A stretch of 54,607 nt of DNA from Methylobacterium oxalidis (GTDB taxonomy: Bacteria; Pseudomonadota; Alphaproteobacteria; Rhizobiales; Beijerinckiaceae): NCBI RefSeq assembly GCF_007992195.1, contig NZ_BJZU01000055.1, positions 1 through 54,607 on the forward strand, written 5' to 3'. A program made the translations under genes and the position numbers. Shown piece after piece: positions 1 to 8,603 of the stretch. Each line of letters begins with the position of its first letter. Positions within the stretch are counted from its first letter, which is position 1. The notes under the pieces are model-generated. The model was not told where the DNA came from, searched no databases, and saw only the letters and a list, made by a program, of their open reading frames with translations.

Positions 1-34
1 GGTGAGGGGTGCGCGTTATCCGGAGAGGTCGTAT

Positions 35-70
35 CCCTCACCCCAACCCTCTCCCGAACGGGAGAGGGAG
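35..70. repeat. Intergenic REP-like palindrome
   Basis: A CCTCACCCCAACCC lead-in is followed by a perfect inverted repeat, CCCTCTCCCG at 47-56 and CGGGAGAGGG at 59-68, with only AA between the arms. Short intergenic palindromes of this kind are scattered in many GC-rich proteobacterial genomes (general knowledge). Lying 30 bases past the stop of the export lipoprotein gene, it could also end that transcript, although no T-run follows on either strand. No second copy was noticed in the window. Confidence 0.6.
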
Positions 71-99
71 CACGCCGGATCCGCTCGTGGTCCTCGGCC

Positions 100-672
100 T
101 CAGAAGAAGCGCTCCTTGACCATGATCGTGTCGCCGGGCCGCACCGGGTAGGTCATGGGCACGATGCCGGAGACGAGGCCGCCCGGCCCCTCGCGGGTCA
201 GCACGGCGTAGTCGCGGGCGGCACGCGGCCCGAAGCCGGCGGCGATCGCCACGGCCGTCTCGACCGTCATGCCGTTGACGTAGGGGTACTGGCCCGAGGT
301 CGTCACCTCGCCGAGAATGTAGAACGGCCGGTAGGCGTCCACCTCCACCGTCACGTGCGGCTCGCGCACGAAACCCGCCGCGAGCTTGCCCTCGATGGTG
401 CGGGCCGCCGCCGCCGTGGTCTGCCCTCCGATCGCGACCGTGCCGATCAGCGGCATCGCGATGCGTCCGGCCCCGTCGACCGCGTATATGTTCGAGAGGT
501 TGTCCTGGCCGAACACGATCACGCGCAGGCGGTCACCCGCCGAGAGGGTGTAGCGGGCGCCGATCGAGCCCGTGCCGGTGGCGTCGAGCTGCGCCGTCCG
601 GAAGTCCGGGCGCAGGCAGCCGCCCAGCGCCAGGCTGGAGGTGAGTGCGAGAAGGAGTGCGCGCCGGTTCAT
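100..672 (-). CDS. Polysaccharide export lipoprotein, Wza/OtnA-like
   Basis: Outer-membrane or periplasmic component of a capsule/exopolysaccharide export machine. From the ATG at 672 the protein has 190 residues: a lipoprotein signal with lipobox LGGC (Cys19), then the polysaccharide export domain starting near YTLSAGDRLRV (about residue 41) and an SLBB-type segment around FYILGEVTTSGQYPY (about 121-160). An upstream TTG at 699 is in frame, but it would put nine extra residues before the signal peptide, so 672 is preferred. At 190 residues it is short compared with E. coli Wza and resembles the compact export proteins paired with GumC-type partners. The divergent gene at 843 is such a partner, with about 170 bases between them that probably hold both promoters. 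Confidence 0.85.
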   Translation of the reverse strand: MNRRALLLALTSSLALGGCLRPDFRTAQLDATGTGSIGARYTLSAGDRLRVIVFGQDNLSNIYAVDGAGRIAMPLIGTVAIGGQTTAAAARTIEGKLAAGFVREPHVTVEVDAYRPFYILGEVTTSGQYPYVNGMTVETAVAIAAGFGPRAARDYAVLTREGPGGLVSGIVPMTYPVRPGDTIMVKERFF

Positions 673-842
673 CACCCATGCCGCCGTGATTGTCCTCAAC
701 GGCGACGGTTTAGGTCGATATGGTTAAGGAAGGCTGACGTCCCGGAAGGGCGCAGGATGCGCGGCCGGCGCCTTAACCGCTGATCAATCTTAACAGTCTC
801 TACTGTGCGCTGACCTGAGCCCGTGCAGCGGATACCGTCGCC

Positions 843-3113
843 TTGCGTATCGACCGATCAACGCCCCGCGCCGACCCCGAGGCCGACCGCGACGCGCGCG
901 CCGGCGCCCCGGCGGAGGCGCTCGCCCTGTCGCAGGTCAGTGGCGTGCTGCGCCGCTCCTGGCACTGGATCGCCCTGCCGACGCTCGTCGCGGCGGCGGG
1001 CGCGGTCGCCTTCGTGCAGATCGTGCCGCCCCGCTACACCGGCGAGGCCAAGCTTCTCCTGGAGAGCCGCGAGGCGGGGTTCGCCCGCACCGCCCAGGAG
1101 CGGGCGGAGCAGCCGCAGCCCATCGACGAGCAGGCGGTGGCGAGCCAGGCGCAGGTGGTGATGTCGCGCGACCTCGCCCGCGAGGCCATCCGCCGCCTCA
1201 AGCTCGTGGGCAACCCGGAATTCGACCCGACCGTCGAGGGTCTCGGCCCTGTGCAGCGCGCGCTGATGCTCGTCGGCGTCGCGCAGAACCCGCTGGAGCG
1301 GCCCGCCGAGGATCGCGTCCTCGACGCCTATTTCGACCGGCTGCTCGTCTTCCCCGCCGGAAAGTCGCGGATCCTGTCCGTCGAGTTCCGCTCGAAGGAT
1401 CCGGCCCTGGCGGCGCAGGGCGCCAACACCATCGCCGAGCTCTACATCGCCTCGCTCGAGGCCGCGAAGGTCGACACGGCGCGCTACGCCTCGACCTGGC
1501 TCGGAGGCAACATCGAGGCCCTGCGCAGCCGCGTGGCCGAGGCCGAGGCGAAGGTCGAGGCGTTCCGCGCCAGGAACGGCCTCGTCGCCGCGGGCGGAGC
1601 AGCCGGCCAGCCCCTCAGCGCCCAGCAGCTCGCCGAGCTGTCGAGCCAGCTCTCGCACGCCCGCACCCTCAAGGCGGATCTCGACGGCCGCGTGAAGCTC
1701 ATCAAGGAGATGATCAAGGACGGGCGCGCCTTCGAGATCCCGGACGTCGCCAACAACGACCTGATCCGCCGCGTCGTCGAGAGCCGCATCACCCTGCGGG
1801 CCCAGCTCGCCCTGGAATCGCGCACGCTGCTCCCCGCCCACCCGCGCATCAAGGAGCTGACCGCGCAGGTGGCTGACCTCGACGCGCAGATCAAGGCGGC
1901 GGCCGAGCGCATCGGGCGCACGCTGGAGAACGACGCCAAGATCGCGGGAGCCCGCGTCGAGAGCCTTCAGGCGACCGTCGACGGGCAGCGCGACGTCGTC
2001 GTGAAGGGCAATTCCAGCGAGGTGCAGCTGCGGGCGCTGGAGCGCGAGGCCAAGGCGCAGCGCGAGCAACTCGAGTCCTATCTCTCGCGCTACCGCGAGG
2101 CGGCAGCCCGCGACGCGGAGAGCGCATCGCCCGCCGACGCCCGCATCGTCTCCCGTGCAGTGGTTCCGGAGCTGCCCTCCTTCCCGAAGAAGCTGCCGAT
2201 CATCGGTCTCGTGACGCTGATGGCCTTCCTGCTCTCGGCGGGCGCCGTGATCGCGCGCAGGCTCCTCGCCAATCCGGGCGGCGCCCCGCGCGCGGACGCT
2301 CCGGCGTTCGAGGCGGCCGAGGCCGCGCCGCAGCCCCAGCCGGTCCGCTTCAGCTTCCCCGAGGCGACGCCGCCCGCCTCCTGGCCGAAACTCGCCGAGG
2401 TCGCCTCCGAACGGGCGCCGGTCCGGACGCCGGCCGCGCCGCAGCCGCCGCAAGCCGAACCCGGCTCGCCGTTCGATCTCGGCATCCTGGTCGGGCGCCT
2501 GAGCGAGCGGCCCCGCGGTGAGGGAGGGCGTACCGTCCTCGTCCTCGAGACCGCGCCGGCCAAGCGCGGCACTGGCCGCCCCTCCGCGAAGGGGCTCGCC
2601 GAGACCCTCGCGGACACCCTTGCCGAGCAACGCGCCGTGCCGGCGCAGGTGCTCGCCGTCGATCTCGACGGGCCGGCGAGCGATCCGGACGATCCGGGCC
2701 TGACCGATCTCGTGGCGGGCGACGCCGCCTTCCTCGACGTGATCCAGCCCGTTCCCGGCTCCCGTCTCCATCGCGTCGCCCGCGGCTTCGTCGACAGCGA
2801 GGTGCTGCTGGAGGAGCCGCAGGCGCTCGCGATCACCCTCGAGGCGATGTCCGAGGCCTACGACTGGGTAATCTGCACCCAGCGCCTGCGCCACGGCAGC
2901 GCCACCCGTGCCCTTCTGGAAGCGGTGGCCGGGCGGATGGACAGCGTCGTCATCGCCTCGAACGCGGCCGCCGACGATCCCGACCTCGTCACCCTCTACG
3001 GCATCGCCGAGGACGCGGGAGCGGGCCAGGTGCTGGTGGCGCAGGACAGCGTGGCCCAGCCGGCCGCCGACCTGAGCGACGAGCCGATGCCGCTTCGCCT
3101 CTCGGCGGCGTGA
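843..3113 (+). CDS. GumC/Wzc-like exopolysaccharide chain-length protein with kinase-dead tail
   Basis: Inner-membrane polysaccharide co-polymerase expected to work with the export lipoprotein encoded divergently at 100-672. A Wzz domain begins with a membrane helix around residues 40-62 (WIALPTLVAAAGAV), followed by a long periplasmic coiled-coil stretch rich in Ala, Glu and Arg (about 215-430) and a second helix near 450-473 (LPIIGLVTLMAFLLSAG). After a Pro/Ala-rich linker, residues 555-740 look like a bacterial tyrosine autokinase domain: VLAVDLDGP resembles Walker A' and YDWVICTQR the Walker B strand. However, the P-loop position reads ETAPAKRGTGRPSAKG without a GKS/GKT motif, and the C-terminus has no tyrosine cluster. 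It is therefore probably catalytically inactive. The start is a TTG with a weak ribosome-binding site, so the exact N-terminus is uncertain. Confidence 0.85.
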   Translation: MRIDRSTPRADPEADRDARAGAPAEALALSQVSGVLRRSWHWIALPTLVAAAGAVAFVQIVPPRYTGEAKLLLESREAGFARTAQERAEQPQPIDEQAVASQAQVVMSRDLAREAIRRLKLVGNPEFDPTVEGLGPVQRALMLVGVAQNPLERPAEDRVLDAYFDRLLVFPAGKSRILSVEFRSKDPALAAQGANTIAELYIASLEAAKVDTARYASTWLGGNIEALRSRVAEAEAKVEAFRARNGLVAAGGAAGQPLSAQQLAELSSQLSHARTLKADLDGRVKLIKEMIKDGRAFEIPDVANNDLIRRVVESRITLRAQLALESRTLLPAHPRIKELTAQVADLDAQIKAAAERIGRTLENDAKIAGARVESLQATVDGQRDVVVKGNSSEVQLRALEREAKAQREQLESYLSRYREAAARDAESASPADARIVSRAVVPELPSFPKKLPIIGLVTLMAFLLSAGAVIARRLLANPGGAPRADAPAFEAAEAAPQPQPVRFSFPEATPPASWPKLAEVASERAPVRTPAAPQPPQAEPGSPFDLGILVGRLSERPRGEGGRTVLVLETAPAKRGTGRPSAKGLAETLADTLAEQRAVPAQVLAVDLDGPASDPDDPGLTDLVAGDAAFLDVIQPVPGSRLHRVARGFVDSEVLLEEPQALAITLEAMSEAYDWVICTQRLRHGSATRALLEAVAGRMDSVVIASNAAADDPDLVTLYGIAEDAGAGQVLVAQDSVAQPAADLSDEPMPLRLSAA

Positions 3114-3182
3114 GCGCGACGCGGGTGCCGGCCGGAAGCGGTCGCGACGGTTGTCCCATCGCGCGGCGAGCCCGGGCCGCGC

Positions 3183-4388
3183 TCAGTTCCGGCCGAGGCG
3201 GCGCAGGCGCCGGGCGAAGCTCCAGAGGCGCGGGTCGCGCTTGATCTGCGCCCGCAGACCGGTGTCGGCGGCAGCGGCGAGCCCGTAGAGGCGGCCGCGC
3301 AGGGTCACCGGCAGGACCAGTTCGGCGAGCTCGATCGTCTCGTCGCAGATGCTCGACTTGTAGCGCGCCTCCCCGACCCCGAGGTCGAAGGCCCGGCGCC
3401 CGCGCGCGGTCTGGTCGCGCACGAGGTGGTGCAGCAGGAGATCACCCGGACTGCAGCGGGCGATCTCCGGATCACCGTCGAACGCCGTCATCATGCCGCT
3501 GAAGCGGCCGGCATCCACCGCGCCGCCGAAGACTGCCAGAACGCGCCCGCTCCGGCGGGCCACCAGCGCGTGGACCTCCATTGCGGGCGCGCTCGCGCCG
3601 GGATCGGACGCGGCCGCAAGGAAGCGGCGGATCGGCATCTGGGCGTAGGGATCGGCGATGCCCTGGCTCGCGAAGCGAACGGCCTTCTGGGCATAGAAGG
3701 CGGCGAGAAACGCCTCCGCCTCGTCCGCCGTGCCGGCGCACCGGTAGTCGAGGGGGCCCACGGCCTCCGCGAGGCGCTTCTCCTTCGCGCGCAGCTTCTT
3801 GCGCGCGTCGGCGCTGAAGACACGGCGCACCGTCGCCTCCGGGTCGGGCCCGAGCATCAGGCCGTAGGCGTCGTTCGCCCCGCGGCGTGCGCCCACCGCC
3901 AGCGGGTTCACGGCGCCGTCCCAAGTGCGGGGTTGGTGGGCGAGGATGTAGAGGTCGATGCCCGCGCTCGATCCGGCGCGAACCAGGAGGTCGAGCAGAT
4001 CCTCGGTCGGGACCGCCGCGGCCTCGCGGCTCGCGAAGAGGGGGAGATGGTAGTTCGCGTGGGTGGCGCCCACGACCCGGGCGACACGCACGCCGCGCTC
4101 GCGCGTCACCGCGAGCGGCATCAGCAGGCGCGGGCGCCCGCCCGCGTCGCGCAGGACCAGGACGCGCAATGCGCCGGGTGCCGCACCCCCGCGGAGGAAG
4201 GCCGCCACCCAGTCGAAGCGCTGGTAGGGCGTGGCGAGGCAGCCCGGTCCGCTCTCGAGGCCCCGCCAGAGCGCCTCGACGGAACCGAGATCGGACCAGA
4301 TTTCCGCCCGCATGCTCCCGTGCGCTCCTCCCGGCACGCTCTCGGCGGCCGGGACCGTCCCGGACCAGCCTCCGACGAGAACCGACAT
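3183..4388 (-). CDS. CelD/BcsL-type GNAT acetyltransferase
   Basis: A 401-residue protein of the acetyltransferase-like group that accompanies cellulose and exopolysaccharide genes (CelD/BcsL). Family features visible are YQRFDWVAAF near the N-terminus, a middle segment RKKLRAKEKRL (about residue 196), and the C-terminal acyltransferase fold with GRFSGMMTAFD and the FDLGVGEARYKSSIC segment that typically ends this domain. The predicted role is acylation of a sugar or carrier-linked precursor in the cytoplasm; the substrate is unknown. The ATG at 4388 has a good GGAGG eight bases upstream. It is convergent with the chain-length gene and divergent from the polysaccharide deacetylase, consistent with a shared exopolysaccharide role. 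Confidence 0.8.
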   Translation of the reverse strand: MSVLVGGWSGTVPAAESVPGGAHGSMRAEIWSDLGSVEALWRGLESGPGCLATPYQRFDWVAAFLRGGAAPGALRVLVLRDAGGRPRLLMPLAVTRERGVRVARVVGATHANYHLPLFASREAAAVPTEDLLDLLVRAGSSAGIDLYILAHQPRTWDGAVNPLAVGARRGANDAYGLMLGPDPEATVRRVFSADARKKLRAKEKRLAEAVGPLDYRCAGTADEAEAFLAAFYAQKAVRFASQGIADPYAQMPIRRFLAAASDPGASAPAMEVHALVARRSGRVLAVFGGAVDAGRFSGMMTAFDGDPEIARCSPGDLLLHHLVRDQTARGRRAFDLGVGEARYKSSICDETIELAELVLPVTLRGRLYGLAAAADTGLRAQIKRDPRLWSFARRLRRLGRN

Positions 4389-4560
4389 CGGCCGAGCCTC
4401 CCTGTGTGCGCCGCTCCGGCGCCCGATCCCTCGAACCTAGGAAGCCCCGTCCTAAAGCGCCGTGTCGCCGCCCCGGAGACCTGCGAGCGTGGGTAACGAA
4501 ACCTTGTCGGTCGGTGGGGTAGGGCTAATTCGATCCGCCCGCCGCGCCGAGGGTTCCGTC

Positions 4561-5622
4561 TTGCTGTCGAGCCGCAACCGCCACCGCCTGTTCGAAGCGG
4601 GCTTCCGCGTCGTCTCGGGCCTCGCGGCCGACCGCTGGCTGGAGCCCGCGGCCCGCGGACTGGGCCTCATCCTCACCTTCCACCACGTCTCGCCGGATGC
4701 GCCCGGAACGTTCGCGCCGAACCGCCTCCTCAGCATCACGCCGGATTTCCTGGACCGCACCCTGACGGCCCTGCGGGATCGGAGCTTCACGATCGTGCCT
4801 CTCGAAGCGGTGCCGGAGCGTCTCGCGCGGCCGGGGCAGGCGCCCTTCGCGGCGCTGACCTTCGACGACGGATACCGGGACAACGCGGCCCACGCGGCGC
4901 CCGTGCTCAGGCGTCACCGGGCGCCCTGGACGCTCTTCGTGACCAGCGACTTCGCCGACCAGCGCGGCCGGCTCTGGTGGATCGAGCTTGAGCGGGCGGT
5001 GCGGCGCCTCGACCGGGTGCAGGCCACGGGGGCGGACGGATCCGCCCTCGACCTCAAGGCCCGCACGGACCTCGAGAAGGTGGTGGCCTTCGAGGCAGTC
5101 TACCGGGCGCTGCGGGCCGGCCCTGAAGAGCACCTTCTCGATACCGTCGCGGAGCTCTGCGGCCGGGCGGGCATCCGGGCCGGCGGCCTCGCCTCCGAGC
5201 TCTGCCTCGGCTGGGACGGGCTGCGCGACCTCGCGCGGGACCCGGCCGTGACGATCGGGGCGCACACGCGCTCCCACCCGATGCTCGCCAAGCACGCCGG
5301 CGAGGCCGCGCGCGCGGAGATCGCGGAGGGCCGCGCCCGCATCGAGGCGATGCTCGATCGCACGGTGCGGCACCTCTCCTACCCGGTCGGGGACCGGACC
5401 TCGGCAGGCCCGCGGGAATTCGCCCTCGCGCGGGAGCTCGGTTTCGCGACGGCGGTGACGACCCGGCCCGGCCACCTCTTCGCGGAGCATGCCGACCACC
5501 CGCACGCCCTGCCGCGGGTGTCGGTGAACGGCTGTCATCAGTCGCAGGCGGCGCTGAAGGGGCTTCTCTCCGGCGTGCCCTTCCTCGCCTGGAACCGCGG
5601 GCGCCGGCTCGACGTGGCCTGA
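4561..5622 (+). CDS. Polysaccharide deacetylase family protein
   Basis: A NodB-fold deacetylase, predicted to remove acetyl groups from a polysaccharide or lipid-linked sugar using a metal. Visible motifs are ILTFHHVSPD near the N-terminus, the metal-binding ALTFDDGYRDNA (FDDGY), the second histidine motif TIGAHTRSHP (HxxxxHP-type) and the C-terminal LSYPVGDRT motif. There is no signal peptide, so it is likely cytoplasmic or peripheral. Start choice is uncertain. The frame is open back to a GTG at 4462, but the TTG at 4561 has GAGGG at suitable distance and gives an N-terminus (SRNRHRLFEAGFR) like relatives I know from alphaproteobacteria. Its location beside the acetyltransferase suggests exopolysaccharide modification. 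Confidence 0.82.
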   Translation: MLSSRNRHRLFEAGFRVVSGLAADRWLEPAARGLGLILTFHHVSPDAPGTFAPNRLLSITPDFLDRTLTALRDRSFTIVPLEAVPERLARPGQAPFAALTFDDGYRDNAAHAAPVLRRHRAPWTLFVTSDFADQRGRLWWIELERAVRRLDRVQATGADGSALDLKARTDLEKVVAFEAVYRALRAGPEEHLLDTVAELCGRAGIRAGGLASELCLGWDGLRDLARDPAVTIGAHTRSHPMLAKHAGEAARAEIAEGRARIEAMLDRTVRHLSYPVGDRTSAGPREFALARELGFATAVTTRPGHLFAEHADHPHALPRVSVNGCHQSQAALKGLLSGVPFLAWNRGRRLDVA

Positions 5623-5629
5623 TGCCGGA

Positions 5630-6001
5630 TCAGCGGCGGCGGCGCCGCCGGTAGCTGCGCGTCTCTTCGCCGCCGCCCGCGGTGAAGACGGCGACCTGCC
5701 GGCCGCGGCGCCCGTAGCGCGCCCGCCCGCGCCGACCGCGGCCGACCTCGGGGGCGGCGTCCTCGGCCATCGGGATCGCGGCGGCCGCGACCGGCGGGGC
5801 CGAGGCGCCGCCGCCGTCGCCGCCCGCGATGTTCTTCGCCGCCGGCCCGAACATGGAGAGGCACTGGTTGTAGGCGAGGTCGTTCTTCAGCCGCTCGCAC
5901 TCGCCGATCGAGCGCGGCGTCTCCTGCGCGGCGAGCGGCGTGCCCGAGAGAAGGCAGAGGAAGCCGGCGAGGCCGAGGAGACGCGGGAAGAGAGGGGGCA
6001 T
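5630..6001 (-). CDS. Small secreted protein of unknown function
   Basis: This 123-residue protein has a clear signal peptide (LLGLAGFLCLLSGTPLAAQE, cleavage likely near residue 25). A short segment, IGECERLKNDLAYNQCLSMFG, follows with two cysteines, then a Gly/Ala-rich linker and a very basic tail ending in RSYRRRRRR. The cysteine segment resembles small periplasmic proteins common in Hyphomicrobiales, but I cannot assign a family. The tail could bind an anionic surface polymer (speculation). It converges with the deacetylase at only 7 bases. Confidence 0.65.
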   Translation of the reverse strand: MPPLFPRLLGLAGFLCLLSGTPLAAQETPRSIGECERLKNDLAYNQCLSMFGPAAKNIAGGDGGGASAPPVAAAAIPMAEDAAPEVGRGRRGRARYGRRGRQVAVFTAGGGEETRSYRRRRRR

Positions 6002-6106
6002 GAGGCGGGATCGGACCAGAATCGGGGTTCGCTGGGGGCTGGCGCCACGCTTCTGGCCGGCGAGTGCGGCGAAATCGCGGGCGCCCGGGACCTCGCCGCC
6101 GAACTC

Positions 6107-6313
6107 TCAGGGATCGGGCCGCTCCATCCAGCGGATCACCGGCATCAGCGGGAAGATCCACGCGATCCCGAGCAGGCAGTAGAGCACGGTCTGCACCAGG
6201 GCCGGTGCCTCGGCGATGCGGCTGTCGGCGAGCGCCATGGCGAGGGGCGCGTAGATCATGACGAAGGCCAGGATCACGATCGTCCCGATCAGGGTGCGGG
6301 TCCGGCGGGCCAT
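6107..6313 (-). CDS. DUF2842 family small membrane protein
   Basis: A 68-residue inner-membrane protein with two predicted helices (TLIGTIVILAFVMIYAPLAM and VQTVLYCLLGIAWIFPLMP) and the C-terminal signature PLMPVIRWMERPD, which matches the alphaproteobacterial DUF2842 family as I remember it. A GAGAGGAG ribosome-binding site lies just upstream of the ATG at 6313. Function unknown. It is divergent from ctaA, about 220 bases away. Confidence 0.8.
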   Translation of the reverse strand: MARRTRTLIGTIVILAFVMIYAPLAMALADSRIAEAPALVQTVLYCLLGIAWIFPLMPVIRWMERPDP

Positions 6314-6534
6314 CGGGCTCCTCTCATCGCCCCGTCGCGGGGAGGGCGGTCCGGCGAGGGCTAATGCGGGCCCCGCCGGATGGCAACACGGTGCGGCGCC
6401 GCAGCGGGCTGCACCGCGTGCGTCACCGGCGGGCGTTGCTCCGCCCGCGTCCGCTGCCGTAAGAGCCTGCCGCGACAGCGCCCTCCCGCCGGCCGACCCG
6501 CGGGCGCCCGGCCGAACCCCGAGCGAGCCACACG

Positions 6535-7647
6535 ATGATCTCCGCCGCGACCGCGACTCCCCCCGCGAACCGGGCCGTGCGCACCTGGCTCTACCTCCTC
6601 GCCGCCCTCGTGGTGGCGATGGTGGCGGTGGGCGGCGCGACGCGCCTCACCGGGTCCGGGCTCTCGATCACGGAGTGGCGGCCGGTGACCGGCGCCGTCC
6701 CGCCCCTCTCGGCGGAAGCCTGGGCGGCCGAGTTCGACAAGTACAAGGACACGCCGCAGTACCGGATCCTCAACCAGGGCCTCGGCCTGTCCGACTTCAA
6801 GGTGCTCTACGCCTGGGAGTGGGGACACCGGTTCCTCGGGCGGTTCATCGGCCTCGCCTTCTTCCTGCCCCTCGTCTGGTTCTGGCTGCGCGGGCGGCTG
6901 AGCCTGCGCCTCGGTCTCGGCCTGCTCGGGCTCGGGCTTCTCGGCGGACTCCAGGGCGCGATTGGATGGATCATGGTCGCCTCCGGCCTCGAGCCGGGCA
7001 TGACCGCGGTGGCGCCCCTCAAGCTCGCCCTGCACCTCACCACCGCGAGCCTGATCCTGGCCGGCCTCGTCTGGCTGGCTGCGGGCCTGCGCGAGGCGAC
7101 GATCCAGCCGGCGCCGGCACGCCTGCGGCGCACCGCCTCCGCGCTCCCGATCCTCGTGCTTCTGCAGATCTTCCTCGGCGGCCTCGTCGCCGGCTCGCAC
7201 GCGGGCCTCGTCTACAACACGTGGCCCACCATGAACGGCGACCTCGTGCCGGACGTCTCGGGCCTGTTCGTCGTGAAGCCCTGGATCGAGAACTTCGTCG
7301 ACAACGTCACCCTGGTCCAGTTCAACCACCGGGTGACCGCCTACCTCATCGTCGCGGTGGCGCTCCTGCACGCCCTCGACGCGCGCCTCACCGGCGCGAG
7401 GGCGCCGGCGCGGCGCGCGGCCGGCATCCTGGTCCTGACGCTCGCCCAGGCGGCGCTCGGCATCACGACGCTGCTGCTCGCGGTGCCCCTCTGGGCCGCG
7501 CTCGCGCATCAGGTGCTGGCGATGGCGGTCCTCATCATGGCCACGGTGCACGCCCGCCTCAGCCGCGGCACGGTGCCTGCTTCCGTGAAGCTCGGCCCGG
7601 CCAGCGTCCCGTTCGGCTACGAGGCGATGGCCCGGCCCGGCGTCTGA
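6535..7647 (+). CDS. ctaA: Heme A synthase (COX15/CtaA family)
   Basis: Converts heme O to heme A for aa3-type cytochrome c oxidase, in the inner membrane. The 370-residue product has eight hydrophobic helices, as expected for type-2 COX15/CtaA. Signature segments are TRLTGSGLSITEW after helix 1, the heme-ligand histidine in WEWGHRFLGRF (about residues 94-104), HLTTASLI, QFNHRVTAY and AHQVLAMAV, plus GLVYNTWPTMNG. This is full length. No oxidase subunit genes are adjacent, so it is presumably transcribed alone; DUF2842 lies divergently upstream. Confidence 0.95.
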   Translation: MISAATATPPANRAVRTWLYLLAALVVAMVAVGGATRLTGSGLSITEWRPVTGAVPPLSAEAWAAEFDKYKDTPQYRILNQGLGLSDFKVLYAWEWGHRFLGRFIGLAFFLPLVWFWLRGRLSLRLGLGLLGLGLLGGLQGAIGWIMVASGLEPGMTAVAPLKLALHLTTASLILAGLVWLAAGLREATIQPAPARLRRTASALPILVLLQIFLGGLVAGSHAGLVYNTWPTMNGDLVPDVSGLFVVKPWIENFVDNVTLVQFNHRVTAYLIVAVALLHALDARLTGARAPARRAAGILVLTLAQAALGITTLLLAVPLWAALAHQVLAMAVLIMATVHARLSRGTVPASVKLGPASVPFGYEAMARPGV

Positions 7648-7907
7648 CGATCCCGCGGATCCGGCGCCCGACCCGCCGCGGACGCCAGTGCTCGCGAGTC
7701 GAGGTCTCATGGAGCGGGGGCCGCGCACCGCATCGGCGCGGCTCTCCACAGGTGCGCATGGCATTCGCCCGGCGGCGAAACGTCTCGCAACGCACAAATC
7801 TTCACCATCTGCGCTCAAATAATTGGGAGTAACTCCACATCAGTAGTTTTTTGAAGGAACGACTTTGCGAGAAAGAGCTTAGCCTTCGCGAGGTGCTGGA
7901 GGCAGAA

Positions 7908-8591
7908 ATGTTCCTGGCAGAGGATGGACGACCGCTTGGCGTGAGCTGGAACTATACCCGTCGCGAGATCATGGCCGACGGGGTGATCCACTGTATCGGC
8001 GTGGTGTTGGGTCTCGCCGGCGCCATCGCTCTGGTGGTCACGGCGACGATGACGCATCTGGGCTGGGGCGCGCGCGCCGCGATCATCGTCTACGCCACCG
8101 TCCTCGTCTCGATGCTCGCCGTCTCGGCGATCTACAACCTTCACCCGGTCCATCCGCGCAAATGGCTCCTGCGGCGGGCCGACCACGCCCTGATCTACCT
8201 GATGATCGCGGGGACCTACACGCCGCTCGTCACCCTCGTCGGCACCGGGCCGACCGCCTACGGGCTCCTGGCCTTCATCTGGGTGGTGGCCGGCATCGGC
8301 ATCGCGGTGAAGCTGCTCCTGCCCGGCCGCTTCGACCGACTCTCCATCGCCCTCTACCTGATGCTCGGCTGGAGCGGCCTGTTCGCCTACGAGTCGGTCA
8401 TCGCCGTCCTGCAGCCGACCGCTCTCTGGCTGCTCGCGGTGGGCGGCCTGCTCTACTCCTTCGGCGTGGTGTTCCACGTCTGGCGGAGCCTGCCGTTCCA
8501 GAACGCGATCTGGCACGCCTTCGTGCTCTTCGGCACGGCCTGCCACTACGGAACGGTCTGGGCGAGCGTCTCCGGCGCAGGGGCGGTCTGA
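7908..8591 (+). CDS. Hemolysin III / PAQR family membrane protein
   Basis: A seven-helix membrane protein of the YqfA/hemolysin III branch of the PAQR superfamily. Visible signatures are the first-helix IHCIGVVLGLAG, SAIYNLHPVHPRK, the highly conserved RRADHALIYLMIAGTYTP, and the C-terminal HAFVLFGTACHYG with metal-ligand-type histidines. Members are proposed ceramidase-like metal hydrolases, and true hemolytic activity is doubtful. The ATG at 7908 has GGAGG six bases upstream and is preferred over the in-frame TTG at 7851. The 5' flank (7780-7907) is noticeably AT-richer than the surroundings and may contain the promoter. Confidence 0.88.
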   Translation: MFLAEDGRPLGVSWNYTRREIMADGVIHCIGVVLGLAGAIALVVTATMTHLGWGARAAIIVYATVLVSMLAVSAIYNLHPVHPRKWLLRRADHALIYLMIAGTYTPLVTLVGTGPTAYGLLAFIWVVAGIGIAVKLLLPGRFDRLSIALYLMLGWSGLFAYESVIAVLQPTALWLLAVGGLLYSFGVVFHVWRSLPFQNAIWHAFVLFGTACHYGTVWASVSGAGAV

Positions 8592-8603
8592 ACGCCCCGG
8601 ACC

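Noticed and set aside
858..2894. 678-codon minus-strand frame
   Set aside because: Shadow of the GumC-like gene; low-complexity Arg/Gly/Leu translation with no family resemblance.
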